A stretch of 64,000 bases of DNA from Gracilimonas mengyeensis (GTDB lineage: Bacteria; Bacteroidota; Rhodothermia; Balneolales; Balneolaceae). Below are positions 54,787-62,768 of this stretch, one piece after another; position 1 is the stretch's first letter, and every line of letters begins with the position of its first letter. The translations under genes and the position numbers were made by a program. The stretch spans positions 186,001 through 250,000 of the forward strand of contig NZ_FXTP01000005.1 in NCBI RefSeq assembly GCF_900182705.1, read 5' to 3'. The notes under the pieces are model-generated. The model saw only the letters and a list, made by a program, of their open reading frames with translations, was not told the origin of the DNA and searched no databases.

Positions 54787-55480
54787 TCCTATGAAAATAC
54801 TTGTAGTTGAAGATGAGCCAAGCCTCGTCTTCACGCTGCGTGACACCCTCGAAAATGAAGGGTATGAGGTATTAGTTGATGAAGACGGTACTGAAGCCGT
54901 CGAATTGACCAAAGAGCAACATCCGGATCTCCTGATATTAGATATCATGCTGCCCGGCAAAAGCGGATACGACATTTTGCAGGAAATCCGCAAGGAAAAG
55001 CTCACGCTTCCTGTGATCATGTTAACCGCAAAAGACCAGGAGCCGGATAAAGTAAAAGGACTGAACCTTGGCGCCGATGATTACCTAACCAAACCTTTTG
55101 GCGTAAAGGAATTGCTGGCACGTATCGAAGCCCGCTTGCGTCGTGCCGGTGCTTATTCCTCTTCCCGGGAAGTGGAAATCCTTCAATTAGGTCCTGTAAA
55201 AATTGATCTGCGTGAATCTGTAGTAGAACGGCCGGATAATGAAGAGATTGAACTAACCTCCCGCGAAGTTGAACTCATCCGCTATTTACTCAAGAGTGCT
55301 AACGAACCTGTTTCACGTGACGAATTACTGGAAAAAGTTTGGCGGTATGAGTTTAGCACCAACACCCGCACGGTTGATGTTCACATCTCAAAATTGCGTG
55401 CTAAAATTGAAATGCATCCCGATGATCCCCGTTACCTGATTACCCTTCACGGGGTGGGCTACATGCTTCGCACAGATTAA
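54776..55480 (+). CDS. OmpR-family response regulator
   Basis: A 234-residue regulator: receiver domain about 6-120 with D12-D13 type pocket, phosphoacceptor D56 (LLILDIMLPGKSGYD) and Lys in DYLTKPFGVKELLARIEARL; C-terminal winged-helix DNA-binding domain about 140-232 (LTSREVELIRYLLKSANEPV, then VDVHISKLRAKIE and GVGYMLR). Starts at 54776 (overlapping the kinase gene by 11 bases) or 54791 (MKILVVEDEP). It acts with the kinase just upstream. Confidence 0.95.
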   Translation: MSDNPMKILVVEDEPSLVFTLRDTLENEGYEVLVDEDGTEAVELTKEQHPDLLILDIMLPGKSGYDILQEIRKEKLTLPVIMLTAKDQEPDKVKGLNLGADDYLTKPFGVKELLARIEARLRRAGAYSSSREVEILQLGPVKIDLRESVVERPDNEEIELTSREVELIRYLLKSANEPVSRDELLEKVWRYEFSTNTRTVDVHISKLRAKIEMHPDDPRYLITLHGVGYMLRTD

Positions 55481-56118
55481 TAGGTTGCGTAAAATGCCCG
55501 CAGTCTCTCATTTGGTTGCATGGACTGCACATGGGACATACAGGGGAATACTGTTTCAATAACCGCTGTTGCTTGTAGTTACACTTCAATCACTTTAAGA
55601 ATAAATGTTTTTCATTGCGCTGGGATAATTATCCTTTGGGAAACTAAAGGGTATTTTTCAGAGTCAGCTGCCATCAGAATTTTTTTTACAATCCCTTGTC
55701 TACTTAGGAAGCGCTCAAATCTCCGATAATAATTCCAGAGTCCGTCATCTCATAGAAAGTTATTCCTTGGAATTTTCTTTACACAAGATCTTACCTCTCT
55801 CTTTTCTAACTTAACCACCCTGAGCTGGGACCCATAAAAATCTCCAGACTAATAGCTCCACCGTTATTCATACTCATTATGCAAAGCTTGCCGACCGGGT
55901 GAAACTCAAGTACCTTGGAACCTGGAAGATCTGTAATGCTTTTAACTTTAAGGTCCATTAATACTTAGTTAAAGTGGCTGCCTTACATTCCTTCATATAC
56001 TTTAAAAGAATTATAGGGCGCTTTCTTTTTCAAGTGTTTACAAAACCTAAGAATGTAAGCGCTTTTTATGTTAACAGTATATTAATAAAGGCTATTTGAA
56101 AAAATTACCTAAAATATT
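55481..56118. other. Large intergenic region
   Basis: About 640 bases after the response regulator gene, AT-rich. A minus-strand frame of 50 codons at 55806-55958 (start MDLKVKSITDLPGSKVLEFH) has a protein-like look but no clear start signals; I regard it as unproven or a decayed gene. No known repeat family or RNA is recognised in the rest. Confidence 0.45.
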
Positions 56119-56149
56119 TTTGACTTTGTTGAAATAACCGCTATCTTTT
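56119..56149 (+). promoter_or_regulatory. Candidate promoter for a small RNA
   Basis: TTTG (56119-56122), then 19 bases, then TATCTTTT (56142-56149). This matches the Bacteroidota -33/-7 pattern TTTG-N19-TAnnTTTG in all but the last base. A transcript would begin near 56156. Confidence 0.6.
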
Positions 56150-56155
56150 AAGCGG

Positions 56156-56310
56156 ATTAAGTGTTCAACTTAATTCTAATCCTATTTACTTTTATTCCGC
56201 CTAATATTTTTCAGAGAGTTCGGTTGGTTAGGCTGCGATTTGCTCTCTGATAGTATTAGTGACTCCAACAACAACGGGCGAAGAGCTGATCCTCTTCGCC
56301 CGTTTTATTT
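56156..56310 (+). ncRNA. Candidate small RNA of about 150 nt
   Basis: The segment lies between a good promoter (56119-56149) and a strong intrinsic terminator. It could fold into three hairpins: ATTAAGT/ACTTAAT near 56157-56175, TCAGAGAG/CTCTCTGA around 56212-56250, and the terminator AACGGGCGAAGAG/CTCTTCGCCCGTT (56273-56303) followed by a TTTATTTT tail. No open frame longer than a few codons fits on this strand. I do not recognise a known family; it is not a tRNA, and a lineage-specific 6S-type RNA has not been excluded. Confidence 0.5.
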
Positions 56311-56432
56311 TCGGGATATTTTTCAATCGATGGATTCCTTCTGAGCTTTCCGTCCTGCGTATATCATTCTTTGCAGAAAAGTACTCCCGGCATAAGCATT
56401 TTCCTTTTTCAGTCACATTTCACACCTTTGAT

Positions 56433-56990
56433 ATGAACGTATATAAACCTATTCATATGCCTGACTACAACAATGTAGACCTGAATTGTACTAAAGGAAA
56501 TATTGCCAACCAGCCGGACGTGGAAGCTATTGTGAATGCTGCCAACGCTCAATTAAAAACAGGGGGCGGAGTCGCGGGGGCTATCCATAACGCAGCAGGT
56601 CCCGGTCTTGCCGAGGAATGCGAACCTAAAGCCCCTATCAAACCAAGTGAGGCCGTCATTTCCGGAGCACATGATTTACCAAATAAGTATGTGATTCACT
56701 GTCTTGGACCTGTTTACGGACAGGATAAACCCGAGGATAAATTACTGCGCAACTGCTATCAAAATTCGCTTAAGCTCGCTGAGGAATATGACATTAAATC
56801 CATCGCCTTCCCGGCTATATCAACGGGCGTTTTTGGTTTTCCCAGACTGGATGCTGCCCGTATTGCCATGATCACCCTAAAAGATGAAATGCCGGATCTC
56901 GAATCTGTAAAAGAAATACGCTTTGTACTTTTTAGTGATGAAGACCTTGAATTACACCAGGACGTAATGAAAGAGGTTTTTGAGAATTAG
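56433..56990 (+). CDS. Macrodomain protein (MacroD type)
   Basis: About 185 residues from the ATG at 56433 (MNVYKPIHMPDYNNV); the longer frame starts upstream in the candidate small RNA and terminator and is unlikely. Macrodomain ADP-ribose-binding motifs are VEAIVNAANAQLKTGGGVAG and IAFPAISTGVFGFP. The NAANxxLxxGGGVxGAIHxAAG pattern is that of MacroD-like hydrolases that remove ADP-ribose from proteins or from O-acetyl-ADP-ribose. It is a single gene. Its targets are unknown. Confidence 0.93.
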   Translation: MNVYKPIHMPDYNNVDLNCTKGNIANQPDVEAIVNAANAQLKTGGGVAGAIHNAAGPGLAEECEPKAPIKPSEAVISGAHDLPNKYVIHCLGPVYGQDKPEDKLLRNCYQNSLKLAEEYDIKSIAFPAISTGVFGFPRLDAARIAMITLKDEMPDLESVKEIRFVLFSDEDLELHQDVMKEVFEN

Positions 56991-57083
56991 GATAAGAGAC
57001 AAGGTGTGAGGTTTTAGGTATTAGGTCTCAGTGTGATGTCTTCTTCACTCCAAAAAATCAGTGAAATCCCTAAATCTGCGCAA

Positions 57084-58445
57084 TCACTGGTCCTTTTTTA
57101 TCTCTTGCCATTTCTTCCATAGCAAGGCCTCTCGCCCCTGACTTCCGCCCTGATACCACTGTTTATTTTTCAGCGCATCGGGCAAATATTGTTGATTGAC
57201 CCAATTGTGTGGATAGTTGTGTGGATACTTGTAATCATCCGAAGCATTTTCGATGCCGAGATGTTTGGCTCCCAGTTTATTGGCTGTCTTGTCCTTCAGA
57301 TAAGGAGGAATATCTTTAATCCCCCGCTCGCTTACCTCACGGTTCACTTCAAAAATAGCGCCGGTACTGTTGCTCTTGGGACACATACTTAAATACAGGC
57401 AAGCGTGCGACAGAAAATACATTCCCTCGGGCATCCCACATTTCATAAATGCTTCTTGGCAGGAATTCACAATCGTTATTGCATTGGGCTCGGCCAGGCC
57501 CACATCTTCGCTGGCAAAAATGAACATTCTGCGAAAAATAAAATTGGGATCGTCACCGCCTTCCAGCATGGCATTCATCCAGTAAAGAGCCGCGTCGGGA
57601 TCAGAACCGCGCATAGATTTGATGAAAGCTGAAGCGTAGTGGTAGTGCTCATCACCGGTTCGATCATAGCGCACATTACGGCGCTGAATACTTTCTTTAG
57701 CTACCTCAAGGTTGATGTGAACCGTACCACCCTCATCGGGCTTACTCGAAAGAACGGCTACTTCCAGCGCATTCAGTGCATTACGAATATCGCCCCCCGC
57801 CATTTCTGCAAGGTAGTTAAAGGCATCTTCCGTCACTTCAATATCTTTTTTACCTAAACCACGCTCCTCATCCTTAAGTGCACGGTTCAGCATCAGCTTC
57901 ACCTCATCCATGGTCAATGGATTCAGTTCAAAGAGCTGACAACGTGAAAGCAACGGATTCACCAGTGAGTAAAATGGATTTTCGGTAGTAGCCCCTACCA
58001 GGGTGATAATGCCTGATTCCAGGTGAGGCAGCAGTGCATCTTGCTGAGCTTTATTCCAGCGATGAATCTCATCCACAAACAGGATGGTCTTCTTACCGTT
58101 AAGCTTACGCAGCTTCTCCGCTTTATCTACCACATTCCGCAACTCCTTGATGCCATCCAGCACCGCATTGATCACTTCGAACTGTGCTTTTATCTCACGG
58201 GAGATCACGTGTGCCAGGGTTGTTTTACCCGAACTCGGAGGGCCGTAAAAAATAAGTGAACCAATCACCCCACTTTCAATCATGCGCTGAAGCATTTTTC
58301 CTTCTCCAACCAGGTGTTCCTGTCCTGCAAACTCATCCAGAGACTGCGGCCGCATCCGTGTGGCAAGCGGCTCACTGTATTGAGGATTATCTTTTTGAGA
58401 TTGAAAAGTGGAAGAACCTGACTGTTTTTCTTCGAAGAGATCCAT
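57084..58445 (-). CDS. rarA: Replication-associated recombination protein A (RarA/MgsA AAA ATPase)
   Basis: A 453-residue AAA+ clamp-loader-like ATPase: EPLATRMRPQSLDEFAGQEH, Walker A region GPPSSGKTTLA (variant with SS in place of GT), Walker B ILFVDEIHRWNKAQQDALLP with the RarA-specific HRWNKAQQD, and LVGATTENPFYSLVNPLLSR. The C-terminal tetramerisation domain includes FIKSMRGSDPDAALYWMNAM. It acts at stalled replication forks. It precedes a gap with repeat motifs and the VapBC-like pair. Confidence 0.96.
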   Translation of the reverse strand: MDLFEEKQSGSSTFQSQKDNPQYSEPLATRMRPQSLDEFAGQEHLVGEGKMLQRMIESGVIGSLIFYGPPSSGKTTLAHVISREIKAQFEVINAVLDGIKELRNVVDKAEKLRKLNGKKTILFVDEIHRWNKAQQDALLPHLESGIITLVGATTENPFYSLVNPLLSRCQLFELNPLTMDEVKLMLNRALKDEERGLGKKDIEVTEDAFNYLAEMAGGDIRNALNALEVAVLSSKPDEGGTVHINLEVAKESIQRRNVRYDRTGDEHYHYASAFIKSMRGSDPDAALYWMNAMLEGGDDPNFIFRRMFIFASEDVGLAEPNAITIVNSCQEAFMKCGMPEGMYFLSHACLYLSMCPKSNSTGAIFEVNREVSERGIKDIPPYLKDKTANKLGAKHLGIENASDDYKYPHNYPHNWVNQQYLPDALKNKQWYQGGSQGREALLWKKWQEIKKDQ

Positions 58446-58499
58446 GAATCATTGCGTGGTTGAAAAGTATATGTAAGATATGTGTTTTAGGGGGAAAGA

Positions 58500-58770
58500 A
58501 GTAGTCTGAATTCAGGACTCAGAATTCAGAATTATCTCCTCATTTTTATTAGGTGATACTTATCCATGAACCACGATTAAGAATAGGACAGGAATTTTCG
58601 GATTAGGTAAGTGAATGCTGTAATATCCTGTACAACTCTGTTTTGTTATGGAACCAAGCGGATGTCTATAAGAGACCAACGGCACCTATTTTTGCTTGGC
58701 GACAGCCATTTAGCACAAGCGGTACACTTGCGGCAAATATAGCTGACTACTGCGTCCTGAGTTCAGAATT
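58500..58770. repeat. Intergenic repeat fragments downstream of vapC
   Basis: CTGAATTCAGGACTCAGAAT (58507) resembles motifs at 38380-38410 and 59755. ACCAAGCGGATGTCT and GCACAAGCGGTACACTTGCG (58714) are diverged copies of the AAGCGGACGCTTG palindromes at 37.75 and 59.5 kb. ATAGCTGACTACTGCGTCCT (58739) matches ATAGCCGACTACTGAATTCT at 59741, so related sequence lies on both sides of the toxin-antitoxin pair. Confidence 0.65.
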
Positions 58771-58775
58771 CTTAT

Positions 58776-59174
58776 TCACCATATCGTTTTAAGACCCTCC
58801 TCTTCATATTTTTTGACATCCTCATCATTTGAAATCAAAATCAGATCACGTTGGATAGCTTGCCAAATCAGCATTCTGTCAAATGGATCACGGTGCCATT
58901 CCCCCCTTAGATAATGATATGAGGAAGTTTCATTTGCAGTTAATCCAATGAGCTCAAAACCAGAATCTACAGCAAGCTTTGGAAAGTCGTCTGGTTTTAT
59001 ACCATCCAAGACAAGCTTACCAAGTGAATATTTGAGTGAAATCTCCCAAAAATTTACAGCGCTGACCAAAATGAGATTCTTTGGATCTTCAATAATTTTA
59101 TGACTCTTTGAAGATAATTTATGAGTATCCAGAATTGACCAAATCAGCGTGTGGGTATCTAACAGAAAATTCAT
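58776..59174 (-). CDS. VapC-like PIN-domain toxin
   Basis: A 132-residue PIN domain ribonuclease: acidic active-site residues in LLDTHTLIWSILD (D6), the glutamate of WEISLKYSLGKL and the aspartate of DPFDRMLIWQAI. Second-half wording (DGFELIGLTANETSSYHYL-type) fits the type II VapC/PIN family with a Phd-like partner. It starts one base after the antitoxin gene stop, so it is co-translated. It likely cuts RNA to arrest growth when free of antitoxin. Confidence 0.93.
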   Translation of the reverse strand: MNFLLDTHTLIWSILDTHKLSSKSHKIIEDPKNLILVSAVNFWEISLKYSLGKLVLDGIKPDDFPKLAVDSGFELIGLTANETSSYHYLRGEWHRDPFDRMLIWQAIQRDLILISNDEDVKKYEEEGLKTIW

Positions 59175-59417
59175 TTAGCCTAAAAATTCCTCTTCTGTCA
59201 TTTTAAAATCCTTGTTAAATACTGCGGTTGCTTTCCCATCCAGCTTCCCCAGTTGTCGCTTTCCCTCCCCTTCATGCTCTTGAGGAACAAAGTAACCTAC
59301 TACCTCTTTCTTCTTTCCAAAAGTAACCGCAACTTTTTTCCCGGATTTAACCCACTCAATTACTTTTGAGAAATGAGTTTTAAACTCTCCTACAGACATC
59401 TTTTTGGTCTCATTCAT
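59175..59417 (-). CDS. Phd/YefM-like antitoxin
   Basis: An 80-residue protein with MSVGEFKTHFSKVIEWVKSG, a Phd/YefM-type N-terminal DNA-binding fold, and KKVAVTFGKKKEVVGYFVPQ, then a charged tail (about 45-80) that would bind and neutralise the PIN toxin encoded immediately downstream. It is the first gene of the pair, and by analogy it autoregulates the promoter upstream (59418-59450, AT-rich). Confidence 0.9.
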   Translation of the reverse strand: MNETKKMSVGEFKTHFSKVIEWVKSGKKVAVTFGKKKEVVGYFVPQEHEGEGKRQLGKLDGKATAVFNKDFKMTEEEFLG

Positions 59418-59514
59418 GGCTACACCTTTTCTATTTAAAATAGATTTTACTTGTCAAGTTGTCAAGAACTGAAACAGTATGCTTAATCTGTGAAAAGCAA
59501 ATGCCACCTAATTT

Positions 59515-59770
59515 CCCATTTACCACAAGCGGGACGCTTGCGGTAGGTCAATGACACTTGTTTAACTTGGCTCAGGACCACCTATCATCAAGTGAAACAT
59601 GGCAGGCTAACAAGGGGTTTAGGAAAGCAAGAAAGTAAGCCTCCGACTGGTTCACGCGTCTCGCTTGGACCCCAACTTGTATCCAACCTTAAACCTTGTA
59701 AACCAAAAGCATTACCACAAACTAGATGCCTGCGCCAGAGATAGCCGACTACTGAATTCTGAATCCTCTA
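59515..59770. repeat. Intergenic repeat fragments upstream of the toxin-antitoxin pair
   Basis: CCACAAGCGGGACGCTTGCG (59522) and ACTGGTTCACGCGTCTCGCT (59647, then TGGACCCC) are copies of the palindromes at 37749-37830. ATAGCCGACTACTGAATTCT (59741) and GAATCC match the end of the repeat at 58739-58765. Nothing gene-like is seen here. Confidence 0.7.
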
Positions 59771-61249
59771 TTACAACAACGACTTCTGGCTCCCATACTT
59801 ATTCAAATACTGATCCAGTTTCAGTTTTTTTCGGGTTGAGTCACTGGTCATATAACGCAGCTTGCCATAGATAGGGCGCTCCTGCCAGGCGCGGTCAAAC
59901 CGGCCAAAGCACCAGAAAATGCCTGAATAGCTGTTGGGATCGCGTCCATCCAGTGCATAGCGGTTGTTGAGCTCAATCATATAATCCAGGGCTGTGCGAT
60001 AATCCTTGGTCCACTCAATGATTTTTTTGCCCCATAGCATCCGCAGATAATTTTGCATGATGCCGGTTTCCCGCAACTGAGTTTGAGCCGCATTCCAAAT
60101 TTCATCGTGCGTCTGTGATTGAGCAAACTCTTCCAGCTCATACACCCATTCACGCTTATCATCTTCGTGCTTCTTCAAAGTTTTAAGCACCCAGTCGGGC
60201 AGACTATCAAATTGGTCATAATCAGGGCGGTGGTGCGCGAAATGGAAGCCAACTTCACGCCAGGTAATCACTTCATCAAGAAAACTCTCTACATTGGGAT
60301 CTCCGTTAAAAAAGCCTGAGTTTTTGCCATTGTTTGGGGTGATGTCATCCAGGTCCCAGCCGTCCGGTTGGTGATCCAGCACGGCTTTCACAATTTCATA
60401 TTCACTAATCAAACCAAAATGCAGCCACGGACTTAATCCACTTGCGGCATCCGCATCGGGATCATTTCGCTCTTCATCATACCGGTGCAAGCCATGCGCG
60501 ATAAAGTCACCCAGTTTACCCAGCGCATACTGCCGGGTGCCTTTCTTATCGGTTATGCCAATATCATGGTTGATGTCCAAGGTTCTAATGAAACCGGGTA
60601 TATCTTCCAGTTTTTCATCTGCTTTGGGATATTTTTCCTTAAAACCATCCGGTAGCTTAACTTCTTTCTGATCCTCTAAATCATCCAGCGGGTCTTTCTT
60701 GGGTGGATTCGTGTAAGCTTCTAAAAAATGCTCTTGCATGATCCTTCGAAAAAAGTAAGCGGAGTATGGATCTTTATCCGTTACATCCAGCGGGATGATA
60801 CCATTTGAATCGATACTGATGTAAGGCACATCTACTTCTTCTGCCATCTTCTCATTGTTCTCGCGGATGATATACACCGGATATTCATCGGCTACTACAG
60901 CCACGGAATTTTCAGCCAGGGCATGAAACGCTCCTTGCATCTCTCCTGCTTCACTTTCTGCAAAGCAGTAATAGTTAACGTCGGTGTCTTTTAGTTCATC
61001 CAGGTGTTCTTTCATTCCCTCCAGCAGAAATGCATGAAACCGGTCACTGGCCCAGGGATAATTGGTAATTACGCTTTCAAAAATCAGCAGGGGCTTGTCG
61101 TATTTATTGGCCAGGGCAACGGCATATTCCAGTGCATAGTTATACTGCAGGCGCCGGTTTATCTGCATCCAGTAAAGGATATACTCCCCGTCTTGATTAA
61201 CCTCATTTTTATTCCGCTTAAACTTCCGGTAGCTATTAATATTCTTCAT
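59771..61249 (-). CDS. phr: Class II deoxyribodipyrimidine photolyase
   Basis: A 492-residue flavoprotein that repairs cyclobutane pyrimidine dimers with light. The N-terminal photolyase domain starts YWMQINRRLQYNYALEYAVA; the C-terminal catalytic FAD domain contains SGLSPWLHFGLIS, WREVGFHFAHHRPDYDQFDS, MQNYLRMLWGKKIIEW and LNNRYALDGRDPNSYSGIFW, which are class II signatures (as in Methanosarcina and plant enzymes). Length is typical. It is a single gene; upstream lies a repeat-filled gap. Confidence 0.95.
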   Translation of the reverse strand: MKNINSYRKFKRNKNEVNQDGEYILYWMQINRRLQYNYALEYAVALANKYDKPLLIFESVITNYPWASDRFHAFLLEGMKEHLDELKDTDVNYYCFAESEAGEMQGAFHALAENSVAVVADEYPVYIIRENNEKMAEEVDVPYISIDSNGIIPLDVTDKDPYSAYFFRRIMQEHFLEAYTNPPKKDPLDDLEDQKEVKLPDGFKEKYPKADEKLEDIPGFIRTLDINHDIGITDKKGTRQYALGKLGDFIAHGLHRYDEERNDPDADAASGLSPWLHFGLISEYEIVKAVLDHQPDGWDLDDITPNNGKNSGFFNGDPNVESFLDEVITWREVGFHFAHHRPDYDQFDSLPDWVLKTLKKHEDDKREWVYELEEFAQSQTHDEIWNAAQTQLRETGIMQNYLRMLWGKKIIEWTKDYRTALDYMIELNNRYALDGRDPNSYSGIFWCFGRFDRAWQERPIYGKLRYMTSDSTRKKLKLDQYLNKYGSQKSLL

Positions 61250-61339
61250 GTTCAGGGTTGGTTCTTTTCCCCATTAAACCCTAAAGCTATTTTTGGAATT
61301 CCATTCGCTTCTCATCTGTCTTGATCCGCAAGCTATGGT

Positions 61340-61575
61340 ATACCGGTAAGCATTTTCTGGCTAAGTTTCTTCGGTGATAGCCTCTAAATGACGGGGTTTC
61401 TGTTTTCTTCTTATGAGTCATGCTGAGCCTACCGGCTAAGGATCTTGCCTTTTGCGGAACTTATTCAACCAATTTCCTGAACTATATTTCCAGTGGATCA
61501 AGCGCTGAAACTCATGGTAGCTTGGTAATCATTTTTTGGCTTAGGTTCTTCACTTTCGTTCTGAATGACTCCTTG
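61340..61575. repeat. Intergenic palindromic repeats related to the GTCATCCTGAGCC element
   Basis: GTAAGCATTTTCTGGCTAAG (61346) and then GATAGCCTCTAAATGACGG are the right end of the element seen at 14277-14433 and 21941-22097. A second diverged copy runs from GTCATGCTGAGCCTACCGGC (61416) to TTCTGAATGACT (61571). The copy is about 60-75% like the others by eye. Confidence 0.75.
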
Positions 61576-61640
61576 ATTTTAGCAGTAGATTTCTTCGAAA
61601 TACTAAAGTGCAGGGTTTTAAACCCCGAACTGGGACCAAT

Positions 61641-61674
61641 AAAAAAAACCTCCAGGGTATCGCACCTGGAGGTT
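61641..61674 (-). terminator. Terminator of the porAB operon
   Basis: AACCTCCAGG (61647-61656) and CCTGGAGGTT (61665-61674) form a perfect 10-bp stem with an 8-base loop. On the minus strand it is followed by T (61648-61641). It lies 57 bases past the beta-subunit stop. Confidence 0.9.
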
Positions 61675-61731
61675 TCAACTCAACCTTAATACTTATTATC
61701 CATTATATCGGTATGGCTAAGTTTTCAATGT

Positions 61732-62730
61732 TTATACCATCTCAAACTCCGTGGTAAATGTTTGATCTTTCTGAAGCGGAGCAAAATGAGCTCGGTCATT
61801 TCGATCCCGCTCTTTCAGGCGCTCCCATTCATCAAATATTTGCTGTTGTATTACTTCCAACGCACCGGCGTTCTCTTCTTTAAAGAGATGCTTAAAACGT
61901 CCCTGCATCCGCAGCCAGGTTTCGATAGGAACAATTTCCTCAGGTATGTGTGTGAGACGGAAGCGTCCTTTGACTACTTCATACAATGGCCAGAATAAAG
62001 TATCTACAGCCAGCTGTGCTACTTTAACCGCTTCTCTCGGCTCATGCCGCCAACCCAGCTGACAAGTAGAAAGTACGTTTATAAATGCCGGCCCATCTAC
62101 CTCAACAGCACGTTTTACTTTATCACTCAGGTCGTGCCAGTGCGAAATAGCGGACTGCCCCACATAATTCACGTGATGAGCCTCTGCGATAGCCGTCAAA
62201 TCTTTACGTTGTTGGGCTTTTCCAAAGCTGATTTTACCCTCAGGACTAGTCGTAGTACTGGCACCAAATGGGGTAGCGCTTGAACGCTGAATACCGGTGT
62301 TCATGTAGGCCTCATTGTCGTAGCATACATACAGGAACTGGTGTCCGCGCTCCAAAGCGCCAGAAAGTGATTGCAACCCAATATCATAGGTACCACCATC
62401 GCCACCAAACACCACAAAGGTAACCGGCTCATCGGCAGGAAGCTTTCCTCTTTTTACCAAGGCGCGGTAAGCGGATTCTACCCCACTTGCTGCCGCTGCC
62501 GCATTCTCGAAGGCCACATGTAACCAGGGCACATTCCAGGCAGTGTTAGGGAAACGGGTAGTGGCTACTTCCAAACAGCCAGTGGCATTTACCACCACCA
62601 CGGGCGTCTCAATACTATTAAGTACTGTTCGCACCACGATGGGAATACCGCATCCGCTGCAAAGCGAGTGTCCGCCCCGGAATCTTTTTTCTTTAGCCTC
62701 ATTGGCTGCTAATTGCTTGATAGTTGGCAT
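61732..62730 (-). CDS. porB: 2-oxoacid:ferredoxin oxidoreductase, beta subunit
   Basis: A 332-residue thiamine-diphosphate-binding beta subunit: SLCSGCGIPIVVRTVLNSIE (cysteines near the N-terminus for the Fe-S cluster) with ATGCLEVATTRFPNTAWNVP, the TPP motif VFGGDGGTYDIGLQSLSGAL, YVCYDNEAYMNTGIQRSSAT and NVLSTCQLGWRHEP. These are typical of archaeal-type pyruvate:ferredoxin oxidoreductase. It follows the alpha subunit with a 38-base gap. The oxidised substrate is probably pyruvate, though 2-oxoglutarate and other 2-oxoacids are possible. Confidence 0.94.
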   Translation of the reverse strand: MPTIKQLAANEAKEKRFRGGHSLCSGCGIPIVVRTVLNSIETPVVVVNATGCLEVATTRFPNTAWNVPWLHVAFENAAAAASGVESAYRALVKRGKLPADEPVTFVVFGGDGGTYDIGLQSLSGALERGHQFLYVCYDNEAYMNTGIQRSSATPFGASTTTSPEGKISFGKAQQRKDLTAIAEAHHVNYVGQSAISHWHDLSDKVKRAVEVDGPAFINVLSTCQLGWRHEPREAVKVAQLAVDTLFWPLYEVVKGRFRLTHIPEEIVPIETWLRMQGRFKHLFKEENAGALEVIQQQIFDEWERLKERDRNDRAHFAPLQKDQTFTTEFEMV

Positions 62731-62768
62731 AAGTCACTCCTTCCCGCTTCCGGGATATTTAAAATCTT

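Noticed and set aside
55806-55958. Minus-strand 50-codon frame in the large gap
   Set aside because: Sequence is protein-like (LPGSKVLEFHPVGKLCIMSM) but there is no evidence for a start signal, promoter or family; kept only as a note.
56259-56432. N-terminal extension of the macrodomain protein
   Set aside because: The extended frame reads through an intrinsic terminator hairpin and contains no macrodomain sequence; the ATG at 56433 is used.
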